Both the position numbers and the translations under genes were made by a program. 64,000 nt of DNA from Brevundimonas lutea (GTDB lineage Bacteria; Pseudomonadota; Alphaproteobacteria; Caulobacterales; Caulobacteraceae), in NCBI RefSeq assembly GCF_003704105.1, contig NZ_QUOQ01000002.1, forward strand, positions 1-64,000. Reading direction: 5' to 3'. Every line of letters starts with the position of its first letter. Positions within the stretch are counted from its first letter, which is position 1. Of the stretch, positions 16,942 to 26,953 are shown in pieces. Under the pieces are notes generated by a model. It had not been told where the DNA came from. It saw only the letters and a program-made list of their open reading frames with translations, and searched no databases.

Positions 16942-17080
16942 CTGTTTGAGCGACGCGGTTCGGTCTCGAGGACATCCCCGGGCGGTCATCCCTCACTCGA
17001 GGGCTCGCTCAGAAGAAGGCAACCGAGGCGCCCCGGCCGACAGGCACACGCCTCCATTCAGAAGTCGAGACCGAGATTCC

Positions 17081-17455
17081 ATGCCGACGATCAACCAGCT
17101 GATCCGCAAGCCGCGCCGTCCCAAGCCCGTGCGCAACAAGGTGCCGGCCCTGCAGGGCTCGCCCCAGAAGCGCGGCGTCTGCACCCGCGTCTACACCACC
17201 ACCCCCAAGAAGCCGAACTCCGCGCTGCGTAAGGTCGCCAAGGTGCGCCTGGCCAAGTCGGGCTTCGAGGCGGTGTGCTACATCCCCGGCGAAGGCCACA
17301 ATCTTCAGGAGCACTCGGTGGTCCTGATCCGCGGCGGCCGCGTCAAGGACTTGCCCGGCGTTCGCTATCACATCCTGCGCGGCGTGCTGGACACCCAGGG
17401 CGTCAAGGACCGCAAGCAGCGCCGTTCGCACTACGGCGCCAAGCGTCCGAAATAA
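17081..17455 (+). CDS. rpsL: 30S ribosomal protein S12
   Basis: 124 residues, the standard length. The decoding-centre loops [19 protein letters not shown] and [17 protein letters not shown] are intact, with lysines at the positions where streptomycin-resistance substitutions occur (K43 and K88 region), so the allele looks sensitive. First gene of the str operon rpsL-rpsG-fusA-tuf. The ATG at 17081 is the universal MPTINQLI start. It is preceded by about 140 bp of leader with short hairpins. Confidence 0.98.
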   Translation: MPTINQLIRKPRRPKPVRNKVPALQGSPQKRGVCTRVYTTTPKKPNSALRKVAKVRLAKSGFEAVCYIPGEGHNLQEHSVVLIRGGRVKDLPGVRYHILRGVLDTQGVKDRKQRRSHYGAKRPK

Positions 17456-17494
17456 TCCGCTCTGCGCGCATTCCAGATTTAAGAGGATCTATCC

Positions 17495-17968
17495 ATGTCC
17501 CGTCGTCACCGCGCCCAGAAGCGTGAAGTCCTGCCGGATCCCAAATACGGCGATCTGATCGTCACCAAGTTCATGAACTACGTCATGTACGAAGGTAAGA
17601 AGGCCGTCGCCGAGAACATCGTCTACGGGGCCTTCGAAATCCTGGCCGACAAGAAGAAGGATCAGGAGCCGGTCGCCACCTTCCATACGGCGCTCGACAA
17701 CGTCGCCCCGGCGGTCGAGGTCCGGTCGCGTCGCGTCGGCGGCGCCACCTATCAGGTGCCGGTCGAGGTTCGCCCTGACCGTCGTCGCGCCCTGGCCATC
17801 CGCTGGCTGGTAAACGCCGCGCGCAATCGCGGCGAGAACACCATGACCGAAAAGCTGGCCGCCGAGCTGCTGGACGCCGCCAACAACCGCGGCACCGCCG
17901 TCAAGAAGCGCGAAGACACCCACAAGATGGCCGAGGCCAACCGGGCCTTCTCGCACTACCGCTGGTAA
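17495..17968 (+). CDS. rpsG: 30S ribosomal protein S7
   Basis: 157 residues, typical length. [33 protein letters not shown] and the C-terminal [15 protein letters not shown] are diagnostic of S7, which nucleates assembly of the 30S head and, in enterobacteria, represses its own operon. RBS AGAGGA sits 6-7 bases before the ATG. It is 39 bp downstream of rpsL. A strong hairpin follows in the gap to fusA. Confidence 0.98.
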   Translation: MSRRHRAQKREVLPDPKYGDLIVTKFMNYVMYEGKKAVAENIVYGAFEILADKKKDQEPVATFHTALDNVAPAVEVRSRRVGGATYQVPVEVRPDRRRALAIRWLVNAARNRGENTMTEKLAAELLDAANNRGTAVKKREDTHKMAEANRAFSHYRW

Positions 17969-18012
17969 CCGCCTTCAAGGAGCCCAGTTCGGCTCCTATC
18001 TAGTGACTATCC

Positions 18013-18045
18013 GGCGCGGGCGGTTTCAGCTAAATCGCCCGCGCC
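18013..18045 (+). promoter_or_regulatory. 14-bp hairpin in the rpsG-fusA intergenic region
   Basis: GGCGCGGGCG at 18013-18022 pairs with CGCCCGCGCC at 18036-18045; the stem extends through G-U and three A-U pairs to a 5-nt loop (18027-18031). No T-run follows, so it is not a classic terminator. It lies 82 bases before the fusA ATG and might set processing, S7 autoregulation or partial attenuation. Confidence 0.6.
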
Positions 18046-18127
18046 CGCTTATCCGAACATATCCGAGGGCGCCTGCGGCGTCCGCCACAGACCCCTCCCG
18101 GGGGACGCTCCCCAAAGGCCCGACATC

Positions 18128-20206
18128 ATGCCCCGCATCAACAAGATCGAAGACTACCGCAATTTCGGCATCATGGCGCACATCGACGCCGGCAAGACGA
18201 CGACGACGGAGCGGATCCTCTATTACACCGGCAAGTCCCACAAGATCGGCGAAGTCCACGACGGCGCCGCCACCATGGACTGGATGGACCAGGAGCAGGA
18301 GCGCGGCATCACCATCACGTCCGCCGCGACGACCGCTTTCTGGAAAGACAAGCGCCTCAACATCATCGACACCCCCGGCCACGTGGACTTCACCATCGAG
18401 GTCGAGCGGTCGCTGCGCGTGCTCGACGGCGCCGTGACCGTTCTGGACGGCAACGCCGGTGTGGAGCCCCAGACCGAGACCGTCTGGCGCCAGGCCGACA
18501 AATACCGCGTGCCGCGTATCGTCTTCGTCAACAAGATGGACAAGATCGGCGCCGACTTCGACAAGTCGGTCGAGTCGATCCGTGACCGCCTGGGCGCCAA
18601 GGCCGTGCCGATCCAGTTCCCGATCGGCGCCGAGTCCAACCTGACCGGCCTGGTTGATCTGGTCCGCATGAAGGCGGTGATCTGGGACAACGACGCCCTG
18701 GGCGCGAACTTCCGCGACGAGGAAATCCCCGCCGATCTGGTCGACAAGGCCAATGAGGCGCGCCAGTACCTAATCGACAACGCCGTCGAACTCGATGACG
18801 AGGCCATGGAGGCCTATCTCGAGGGCAACGAGCCGTCGGAAGAGACCATCAAGAAGTGCATCCGCAAGGCGGTGCTGACCGGCGCCTTCTATCCGATCCT
18901 GTGCGGCTCGGCCTTCAAGAACAAGGGCGTGCAGACCCTGCTGGACGCCGTGGTCGACTACCTGCCGTCGCCGATCGACATTCCGCCGACCCCCGGCATC
19001 GACTTCAAGACCGAAGAGCCGGTCGTTCGTCGCGCCTCGGACGACGAGCCCCTGTCGGTCCTGGCGTTCAAGATCATGGACGACCCCTTCGTCGGCTCGC
19101 TGACCTTCTGCCGCATCTATTCCGGCAAGATGGAAACCGGCATGAGCCTGCTGAACTCGACTCGCGACAAGAAGGAACGCGTCGGCCGCATGCTGCTGAT
19201 GCACTCCAACAACCGTGAGGACATCAAGGAAGCCTACGCCGGCGACATCGTCGCCCTGGCCGGCCTCAAGGACACCCGTACGGGCGACACCCTGTGCGAC
19301 CCGATCAAGTCGCCGGTGATCCTGGAGAAGATGGAGTTCCCCGCGCCGGTCATCGAGATCGCCGTCGAGCCCAAGACCAAGGCCGACCAAGAGAAGCTGG
19401 GCGTCGCCCTGGCCAAGCTGGCCTCGGAAGATCCGTCCTTCACCGTCTCGACCGACCACGAGTCGGGCCAGACCATCCTCAAGGGGATGGGCGAGCTGCA
19501 CCTCGACATCAAGATCGACATCCTGAAGCGCACCTACAAGGTCGAAGCGACCATCGGCGCGCCGCAGGTGGCCTATCGCGAGTCCATCAGCCGCCGGGCC
19601 GAGATCGACTACACCCACAAGAAGCAGACCGGCGGCACGGGCCAGTTCGCCCGCGTCAAGCTGGTGTTCGAGCCGGGCGAACCGGGCACGGACTTCGTGT
19701 TCGAATCCGCCATCGTCGGCGGCGCGGTGCCCAAGGAATACATCCCGGGCGTCGAGAAGGGCCTGAAGTCGGCCAAGGACAACGGCCTGCTGGCCGGCTT
19801 CCCGGTCATCGACGTCAAGGCGACCCTGGTGGACGGCGCCTACCACGACGTCGACTCCTCGGTGCTGGCGTTCGAGATCGCCGCCCGCGCGGCCTTCAAG
19901 GAACTGCGCGAGAAGGGCGGACCCAAGCTGCTCGAGCCGATCATGGCCGTCGAGGTCGTGACCCCGGAAGAGTATCTGGGTTCGGTCATCGGCGATCTGA
20001 ACGGTCGTCGCGGCATGATCCAGGGTCAGGACATGCGCGGCAACGCCACCGTCGTGAACGCCTTCGTGCCGCTGGCCAACATGTTCGGCTATGTGAACAC
20101 GCTGCGCGGCATGTCGCAGGGCCGCGCCCAGTTCACCATGCAGTACGACCACTATGAGCCGGTGCCGCAACACGTCGCCGACGAAGTGATCAAGAAGTAC
20201 GCCTAA
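18128..20206 (+). CDS. fusA: Elongation factor G
   Basis: 692-residue translocation GTPase. G1 [12 protein letters not shown] (about 17-28), switch I with [13 protein letters not shown]3 DTPGHVDF (about 82-89), G4 NKMDK (about 136-140); domain IV contains the ribosomal decoding-centre loop ([14 protein letters not shown]) and domain [28 protein letters not shown]. All five domains are present. Third gene of the str operon, 159 bp after rpsG. No sign of the spdB/EF-G2 divergence, so this is the housekeeping factor. Confidence 0.98.
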   Translation: MPRINKIEDYRNFGIMAHIDAGKTTTTERILYYTGKSHKIGEVHDGAATMDWMDQEQERGITITSAATTAFWKDKRLNIIDTPGHVDFTIEVERSLRVLDGAVTVLDGNAGVEPQTETVWRQADKYRVPRIVFVNKMDKIGADFDKSVESIRDRLGAKAVPIQFPIGAESNLTGLVDLVRMKAVIWDNDALGANFRDEEIPADLVDKANEARQYLIDNAVELDDEAMEAYLEGNEPSEETIKKCIRKAVLTGAFYPILCGSAFKNKGVQTLLDAVVDYLPSPIDIPPTPGIDFKTEEPVVRRASDDEPLSVLAFKIMDDPFVGSLTFCRIYSGKMETGMSLLNSTRDKKERVGRMLLMHSNNREDIKEAYAGDIVALAGLKDTRTGDTLCDPIKSPVILEKMEFPAPVIEIAVEPKTKADQEKLGVALAKLASEDPSFTVSTDHESGQTILKGMGELHLDIKIDILKRTYKVEATIGAPQVAYRESISRRAEIDYTHKKQTGGTGQFARVKLVFEPGEPGTDFVFESAIVGGAVPKEYIPGVEKGLKSAKDNGLLAGFPVIDVKATLVDGAYHDVDSSVLAFEIAARAAFKELREKGGPKLLEPIMAVEVVTPEEYLGSVIGDLNGRRGMIQGQDMRGNATVVNAFVPLANMFGYVNTLRGMSQGRAQFTMQYDHYEPVPQHVADEVIKKYA

Positions 20207-20221
20207 CCCAACCCCAGCTTT

Positions 20222-20243
20222 CGGCGGACCGCGAGGTCCGCCG
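20222..20243 (+). promoter_or_regulatory. Hairpin between fusA and tuf
   Basis: CGGCGGACC and GGTCCGCCG form a 9-bp stem with GCGA tetraloop (GNRA), 15 bases after the fusA stop. No T-run. A stable 3' end or processing site is likely, allowing tuf mRNA to accumulate separately. Confidence 0.55.
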
Positions 20244-20269
20244 GGGCCCCTGACAACCCAAGGATAAGC

Positions 20270-20283
20270 CCCCTGTTCAGGGG
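20270..20283 (+). promoter_or_regulatory. Small hairpin immediately upstream of the tuf RBS
   Basis: CCCCT and AGGGG flank a GTTC loop and end two bases before the GGAGAGAAG ribosome-binding segment of tuf. It could expose or shield the RBS, or mark the 5' end of a processed tuf transcript. Confidence 0.4.
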
Positions 20284-20297
20284 ACGGAGAGAAGAGA

Positions 20298-21488
<1,191 letters not shown>

Positions 21489-21512
21489 GGATCGGCTCCA
21501 AAAGCTGATCTT

Positions 21513-21550
21513 GAGCGGCCCCCGGAGCAATCCGGGGGCCGCTTTCGTTT
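21513..21550 (+). terminator. Terminator of the str operon
   Basis: An 11-bp perfect stem, GCGGCCCCCGG at 21515-21525 with CCGGGGGCCGC at 21532-21542, with a 6-nt loop followed by TTTCGTTT. Placed 26 bases past the tuf stop. Confidence 0.88.
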
Positions 21551-21649
21551 GTGCGCTCTGTGTCCAGGCGGGGGCGGCTCCGGCGCCAAGAGGGATCGCT
21601 CCGCACGCCGCCACGTTCCCAAGGCTTCCCTCACCACAGGAGCCATCCC

Positions 21650-22078
21650 ATGGACGTTCTCTACAAGGCCCACGCCACCGCCTCGGGCGGCGGCCGTGAA
21701 GACGGGCGCAGTCGTACCGACGACGGCAAGATCGATGTGAAGCTGTCCACCCCGACCGAGATGGGCGGCAAGGGCGGCGACGGGACCAATCCCGAACAGC
21801 TGTTCGCCACCGGCTACGCCGCCTGCTACCTCGGCGCGCTCCGCCTCGTGTCGGGCAAGGCGGGCTCGCCCGTGGGGCCGGACACCCGGGTCCACTCCAC
21901 CGTCGGTTTCGGCAAGAACGACAAGGGCGAGGGTTTCAATCTCGACATCGAGCTCAAGGTCACCGACCACGGTCTGGATCAGGCGAAGATCGACGAACTG
22001 ATCGAAAAGGCCCACGCCGTCTGCCCCTACTCCAACGCCACGCGCGGCAATGTCGATGTGCGGCTGAGCGCCGCCTGA
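21650..22078 (+). CDS. ohr: Organic hydroperoxide resistance protein Ohr (OsmC family)
   Basis: 142-residue thiol peroxidase that reduces organic and lipid hydroperoxides. The two redox cysteines sit in [10 protein letters not shown] (about residue 61) and [13 protein letters not shown] (about 126); the first is peroxidatic. [21 protein letters not shown] is the Ohr-type signature rather than OsmC. RBS ACAGGAG lies 7-8 bases before ATG 21650. No OhrR (MarR) gene is next to it, unlike many genomes. Confidence 0.92.
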   Translation: MDVLYKAHATASGGGREDGRSRTDDGKIDVKLSTPTEMGGKGGDGTNPEQLFATGYAACYLGALRLVSGKAGSPVGPDTRVHSTVGFGKNDKGEGFNLDIELKVTDHGLDQAKIDELIEKAHAVCPYSNATRGNVDVRLSAA

Positions 22079-22081
22079 GTG

Positions 22082-23275
22082 TCAGTCCAGCGCGGCGGTC
22101 AGGTCATCGGCCAGGTCGCCGCGCCCGGCCACCTCGACCCTATCGAGGCTCAGCCATTCCGCCATTGACCGCAGGGCGCGAGCCAGCCGGCTCGCGGTAT
22201 CCCCATCGGTGTCCGGCTCTCGCCAAGCGGCCTGAACGCGCAGGGTCCGCTTCGCCCGATCGGCTTTCAGATCGACGGCCGCCGTGATGGCCTCGTCCTG
22301 GAGAAACGGCAGCACATAATAGCCGCGTCGGCGCTTTTCGGCGGGTGTGTAGATTTCCAGGCGAACCCGGACGCCGAACAGCCTCTCGGTCCGGTCGCGG
22401 GTCCAGATCAGGTTGTCGAAGGGCGACAGCAGGGCGTCGCCCTCGACGCGGCGCGGGCGGCGGGCTCCGGGGTCGGCGAAGGCCGGCCGGTTCCAGCCAC
22501 GCACCGTCATCGGCGTCAGGTCTCCCGACTGGACCAGCTCCGCGATCCGGGCGCGCGCATCCTCGGACGGCAGGCGGAAATAGTCCCGCAGGTCCGTGGC
22601 GGTGGCCACCCCCATCGCCCGGGCCGCAATGCGGAGGAGCGCGCGCTGGGCCTCGGCGCGATCGGGCGTGGGGGCCGCGGTCACCCCCTCGGGGAGTACC
22701 CGTTCGGTCAGATCATAGACCCGCTCGAAGTTGCGGCGCGTCCGGGTGGTGATCCGGCCGGTCCAGAACAGCCATTCGAGGGCGCGCTTGCCGTCCGACC
22801 ATGACCACCAGCCCGGCTGACCGCGCGGACCCTCGGCGAAGTCGCCGCCGGTGACGGGGCCGCGACTCTCGATCTCGGCCAGGATGTCCTCGATAAACGC
22901 GCTGCGCTCATGGCCAAAGCGCGCCACACCTTTCCATATTCCAGCCCCGGCCGCCGCATCGGCCATGCGCCAGCGCAGAATAGGCTGGAGCTCGACCGGC
23001 ATCAGCGAGGCCTCATGACCCCAGTATTCGAACAGGCTGGGCCGAGGACCCCAGGCTTCCGCCTCGAGCAGGTCGCGCGGGTAGGAGCCCAGGCGCGCCA
23101 GCGGTGGCAGGTAGTGGGTGCGGCTGACGACATTGACGCTGTCCAGCTGGATCACCCCGAGGCGCCGCGCGAGGGCGCGAAACCGTCGACGGTCCACGCG
23201 GCCGGGCGCGGCCTGGCCGAACCCCTGAGCGGCCAGCGCCATACGGCGCGCCAGGCCCGACGATATCGCTTCCAA
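22082..23275 (-). CDS. YcaQ-like winged-helix DNA glycosylase (crosslink repair family)
   Basis: About 397 residues of the HTH_42 / AlkZ-YcaQ family: N-terminal SSGLARRMALAAQGF, RRLGVIQLDSVNVVSRTHYLPPLARLGSY, FEYWGHEASLMPVE, central winged helices, and LSPFDNLIWTRDRTERLFGVRVRLEIYTPAEKRRRGYYVLPFL. Relatives unhook DNA interstrand crosslinks such as nitrogen-mustard adducts; the catalytic QxD/QxQ pocket corresponds to IQLDSV (Q and D seen). Start TTG at 23275 gives the family N-terminus and has GGGAGG upstream, whereas ATG at 23242 would trim the conserved first helix. Confidence 0.85.
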   Translation of the reverse strand: MEAISSGLARRMALAAQGFGQAAPGRVDRRRFRALARRLGVIQLDSVNVVSRTHYLPPLARLGSYPRDLLEAEAWGPRPSLFEYWGHEASLMPVELQPILRWRMADAAAGAGIWKGVARFGHERSAFIEDILAEIESRGPVTGGDFAEGPRGQPGWWSWSDGKRALEWLFWTGRITTRTRRNFERVYDLTERVLPEGVTAAPTPDRAEAQRALLRIAARAMGVATATDLRDYFRLPSEDARARIAELVQSGDLTPMTVRGWNRPAFADPGARRPRRVEGDALLSPFDNLIWTRDRTERLFGVRVRLEIYTPAEKRRRGYYVLPFLQDEAITAAVDLKADRAKRTLRVQAAWREPDTDGDTASRLARALRSMAEWLSLDRVEVAGRGDLADDLTAALD

Positions 23276-23368
23276 CGTCCTGTCGCCTCCCAGATCCGTG
23301 ATCGTGAACCGCCGTCGTCGGCGTCGCCGAGACAACCTATCGCCGTCTTCGTCGTTCAGCACCGGACC

Positions 23369-24286
23369 ATGATTCGATTGCTGCTCGCCCTGACCCTTTT
23401 GCTGGCCGCCGCGGTTCCTGCGTCCGCCCAGACGCCGTATCGATCCGAGGTGATCACCGTCAGCGCGCGCGGGCCCCAGGGGGCGCCCGACATCGTCTTC
23501 GTGCCGGGACTGGCGTCGACCCCCGCGATCTGGTCGCGCGAGGCCAATCGCCTGGACAGTCGCTATCGCGTGCATCTGGTCGCCATCCGGGGTTTTGGCC
23601 CCCTGGCGGCCGGGACCAATGCCGATCGCGCCCTGTCGGGTCCGGCCGCCCAGGAGATCGTGCGCTATGTCCGCGAACAGGGCCTGGATCGCCCCGCGAT
23701 GGTCGGCCACTCCCTGGGCGGTCAGATCGCCCTCAGGACCGCCGCCCTGGCCCCGACTGAGATCGGACGGGTGATGGCGGTGGATTCCTCGCCCTTCTTC
23801 CCCGCTCTGGTGGATGCTCGCACCACGGTGGACGACGTCAGGCCGCTCGCCGAACTGGCGCGCACCGCCCTGCTCTTTCTCGGCGACGCCGCCCTGGACG
23901 CCCAGGGCCGGCAGCTGGGTCAGAACCTTGGCGGGGCGGCCGACGCGGTGTTCGGCACCCTGGGCTGGCAGGGCGGCGATCGACGGGTGCTGGCGCAGGG
24001 GCTTTACGAGGTCATGACCTCCGACCTGCGGAGTTCGCTGCCACGCATCACCGCGCCCGTGACCGTCGTCTATGGCTGGAGCCCGTCCGAGACCTCACCC
24101 CGCGCCCAGGTCGATGGCCTGTTCCGGGCCGGCTATCGCGGCCTGCCGTCGGCGCCGACCTATGAGCGGATCGAGGGGGCCCAGCACATGGTGATGATCG
24201 ACCGCCCCACCGCCTTCGCCGAGGCGATGGACCGTTTTCTGGCTCAGTCCGCGCGGGCCAGCGCCGCCAGCACGGCGGCGCCGTAG
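23369..24286 (+). CDS. Secreted alpha/beta hydrolase
   Basis: 305 residues with a signal peptide (1-21, ASA). The alpha/beta-hydrolase core shows the oxyanion segment VFVPGLASTPAIW, the nucleophile elbow GHSLGG (Ser about 120), VTVVYGWSPSE and late His in EGAQHMVMID. Periplasmic or surface esterase/lipase-like activity is expected; substrate unknown. Its last 43 bp overlap the 3' end of recQ on the other strand, an unusually long convergent overlap. Confidence 0.85.
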   Translation: MIRLLLALTLLLAAAVPASAQTPYRSEVITVSARGPQGAPDIVFVPGLASTPAIWSREANRLDSRYRVHLVAIRGFGPLAAGTNADRALSGPAAQEIVRYVREQGLDRPAMVGHSLGGQIALRTAALAPTEIGRVMAVDSSPFFPALVDARTTVDDVRPLAELARTALLFLGDAALDAQGRQLGQNLGGAADAVFGTLGWQGGDRRVLAQGLYEVMTSDLRSSLPRITAPVTVVYGWSPSETSPRAQVDGLFRAGYRGLPSAPTYERIEGAQHMVMIDRPTAFAEAMDRFLAQSARASAASTAAP

Positions 24287-26118
24287 CGGTCCAGCTTGGC
24301 GGCGCCGACGCCGGGCAGGCGGCCGAGCGCGTCGAGGCCGGAGGGCGCCGCGCGGGCGATCTCGGCCAAGGTGCGGTCGTGGAAGATGACATACGGCGGC
24401 ACATGCTGTTCGGCGGCGCGCTCGCGGCGCCAGGCGCGCAGGGCCTCGAACCGGGCGAAGGCCTCGGGCGTCAGCACCTCCTCGGCGTGGCTGCGATCGC
24501 GCTTCCTGGGATTGCCCGAGCGGGTGTCCGCGCGGGCGACCGGCGCGCGACGCGTCTCGACCCGGCGCTCTCCGCGATAGACGGCGCGGACCGCCGCGGG
24601 ATCGCCAAGCGTGACCAGGGGCCGGCCGTCATTGGGATCCTCGGCCAGCAGCCCCTCGAACAGCAGGTGATCGACCAGATCGCGCCAGGCGGCGGGGGCC
24701 AGGTCCGATCCGATGCCCCAGGTGGACAGCGCCTGCTCCCAAGGCTGGACGTCCTTGGTGCGGCCGGTCAGGTGGTCCACCACCCGGCCCCGCCCGAACC
24801 GCTCGCCCAGGCGATGCACCGCCGCCAGGGCCTTCTGGGCCGGGACGGTGGCGTCGTGGGTCTGGACGGGATCGAGACACAGGTCGCAGACACCGCAGGG
24901 GCCGGCGTCGGTCTCGCCGAAATAGCGCCGCACCGTCTGGGGCCGACAGTGGCCGCCGTCCAGCATGGCGAACAGCTGACGCACCTTGCGCGTCTGGACG
25001 GTCTTGACCTCGTCGGCCATCGGGCGGCCGTTCAGCCGTTTCAGGCTCCAGGCGATGTCGGAGGGGCTGAACAGGGTGACGCCGTCGGCCGGCTCTCCGT
25101 CGCGCCCGGCCCGACCGATCTCCTGCCAGTAGGCCTCCAGCGATCCGGGCGGATCCAGGTGGATCACGAAGCGGACGTCCGGCTTGTCCACCCCCATGCC
25201 GAAGGCGATGGTGGCCACCATCACCGCCCCGTCCTCGCCGAGGAACCGCTCCAGCCGCCGGTCGCGCTCCTGCGGCGCCATGCCGGCATGATAGGCGATG
25301 GCGTTGACGCCGGCCTGGCCGAGCGCGTCGGCCATCCGCTCGCAGCCTTCGCGCGAGCCGCAATAGACCACGCCGGACTTGCCCCGCCGCTCGCGGACCA
25401 GTTCGATGACCCGGGCCTCGCCCTTGGCGCGCGAGGTCTTGCGCTCGGCCGCCAGCTGCAGGTTCGGGCGGGCGAAGCTGTCGACCACCACGACTGCCCC
25501 CTCGAGCCGCAGCGAGGCCAGGATGTCGTCGCGGGTGCGCGGATCGGCGGTGGCGGTGACGGCGATGCGGGGCACGCCGGGAAACAGTTCGACCAGCCGG
25601 CCGAGGCCGCGATAGTCGGGCCGGAAGTCGTGGCCCCACTGAGAGACGCAGTGCGCCTCATCGATGGCGATCAGACTGAGCGGCAGCTCGCGCAGCCGGT
25701 CGATCATATGCGGCTGGGCCAGGCCCTCGGGCGAGACATAGAGCAGGTCCAGCTCGCCGGCCTGGGCCGCGCGCCAGACGGCCGAGCGGTCGTCCATGGA
25801 TATCCCGGAGTCCAGCCGCGCGGCGGCAACGCCCAACTGCTTCAGCGCCTCGACCTGGTCGGTCATCAGGGCGATCAGCGGCGACACCACCAAGCCCAGA
25901 CCGGGGCGCAGCATGGCGGGGATCTGATAGCAGACGCTCTTGCCGCCGCCCGTCGGCAAGACGGCCAGGACGTCGCGCCCGGCCAGGATTTCCTCGACCA
26001 CCTCCGCCTGACGCCCCCGAAAATCCGAATGGCCCCAGGCGCGCTCAAGCAAGGCTCGCGCGGCGTCCAGCCCCGGCGGGGCGCCGGGGTCGAGCGGTCG
26101 GGATGAGTCGGCGGCCAT
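24244..26118 (-). CDS. recQ: ATP-dependent DNA helicase RecQ
   Basis: 624 residues, 3'-5' helicase for recombination and fork repair. Walker A TGGGKS (56-61), DEAH box (153-156), QxxGRxGR motif VI in YWQEIGRAGRDG, RecQ zinc-binding cysteines (C...CGVCDLC, about 390-415), RQC winged helix and a C-terminal HRDC domain (AFARFEALRAWRRERAAEQHVPPYVIFHDRTL, about 540-620). Complete. The 3' end overlaps the hydrolase gene. Confidence 0.96.
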   Translation of the reverse strand: MAADSSRPLDPGAPPGLDAARALLERAWGHSDFRGRQAEVVEEILAGRDVLAVLPTGGGKSVCYQIPAMLRPGLGLVVSPLIALMTDQVEALKQLGVAAARLDSGISMDDRSAVWRAAQAGELDLLYVSPEGLAQPHMIDRLRELPLSLIAIDEAHCVSQWGHDFRPDYRGLGRLVELFPGVPRIAVTATADPRTRDDILASLRLEGAVVVVDSFARPNLQLAAERKTSRAKGEARVIELVRERRGKSGVVYCGSREGCERMADALGQAGVNAIAYHAGMAPQERDRRLERFLGEDGAVMVATIAFGMGVDKPDVRFVIHLDPPGSLEAYWQEIGRAGRDGEPADGVTLFSPSDIAWSLKRLNGRPMADEVKTVQTRKVRQLFAMLDGGHCRPQTVRRYFGETDAGPCGVCDLCLDPVQTHDATVPAQKALAAVHRLGERFGRGRVVDHLTGRTKDVQPWEQALSTWGIGSDLAPAAWRDLVDHLLFEGLLAEDPNDGRPLVTLGDPAAVRAVYRGERRVETRRAPVARADTRSGNPRKRDRSHAEEVLTPEAFARFEALRAWRRERAAEQHVPPYVIFHDRTLAEIARAAPSGLDALGRLPGVGAAKLDRYGAAVLAALARAD

Positions 26119-26162
26119 GCGGCGTGTCTAGCCGCATCCGGTGCATCGCGTCTGCCCCTGTG

Positions 26163-26368
26163 GGTTCATCACAACGGGCACAACGAGCGCACGACGATCA
26201 CAACGAGGCTATAGCTAGTGGGGCCGCCGAGCTCCAACGATCGGCCGTGGGCATTTCCACGGCGGCGAAGCCGCCCTGAATTACCGCCCGCAAGAAGAGC
26301 GCGATCCTGGAAGCGAGACCGCTCTCGTCGTGTCGCTGTGTCTTTCGCTGTGGTCGCTGTGATGAACC
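26163..26368. repeat. 206-bp inverted-repeat element built from CACARCG units
   Basis: The 283-bp gap between recQ and the next gene holds no convincing gene. It is bounded by a perfect 11-bp inverted pair, GGTTCATCACA (26163-26173) and TGTGATGAACC (26358-26368). Inside each end are four CACRRCG units: starts at 26170, 26179, 26190, 26199 on the left, and reverse copies CGYYGTG at 26326, 26334, 26346, 26355 on the right, spaced 8-12 bp. The centre has nested hairpins (GCCGTGG/CCACGGC at 26244-26263 and GGCGGC/GCCGCC at 26261-26275). It looks like a MITE-like or REP-like dispersed element. Confidence 0.6.
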
Positions 26369-26401
26369 AAGCCGGCTAAACAAGCGCCCGCGACGACGAT
26401 C

Positions 26402-26878
26402 CTAGGCCGCCGGGGTCGGGGGCGAGGTGATGACCTCGACATTGTCGTTGAGCAGGTAGCGCAGCTCGGAAAGGGCCGACTGGCGGGCCGCGTCGTCGGC
26501 GGCGCCCTCGACCGCGGCGACCTTCAGCGGCATGTCTTCGGCGATGCCCTTGAGGATGCATTTCAGGTCGCCGTCGACGCCGCGCTCGCGCAGATCGACG
26601 TGACCTTCCATGTCGCGGGCGGCCAGTTCCACGGTCTGAGCCTTGAAGGCGGCGAATTCGCCGGCGTCGGGCGCGGCGGCGGCCTCCATCCAGCCATCGA
26701 CGATGGCGCGCAGGGTCTCGGACCGGCTGACGATATTGGCGAACAGCGGCTCCGTGGCGACAGACGGGGGGGCGGCCGGCGCAGTCGCGGCGGCGGCATG
26801 GCCGGCATGGGCGTCAGCGACGCTGGGATCGGTGACCAGCAGGGCGGCGGCGATCAGGAGTCCGCAGGACATCGGCAT
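26402..26878 (-). CDS. Hypothetical secreted helical protein
   Basis: 158 residues with a signal peptide (about 1-23, VADAHAGH). The mature protein is helical and acidic (ANIVSRSETLRAIVDGWMEAA, ELAARDMEGHVDLRERGVDGDLKCILKGIAEDMPLKVAAVEGA) with one cysteine. The layout suggests a small four-helix bundle, but no family is recognised. A DNA or metal role is not supported. Start ATG 26878 has GAAAGG upstream; a second ATG two codons later is possible. Divergent from pgi by 75 bp. Confidence 0.7.
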   Translation of the reverse strand: MPMSCGLLIAAALLVTDPSVADAHAGHAAAATAPAAPPSVATEPLFANIVSRSETLRAIVDGWMEAAAAPDAGEFAAFKAQTVELAARDMEGHVDLRERGVDGDLKCILKGIAEDMPLKVAAVEGAADDAARQSALSELRYLLNDNVEVITSPPTPAA

Positions 26879-26953
26879 GAACCTTTCGTGTTGCCCCGGT
26901 TTAGACCCGAGCCGTAAACGGGAGCTTTCCCGATCCCGCCCGGAGCAAGTCCC

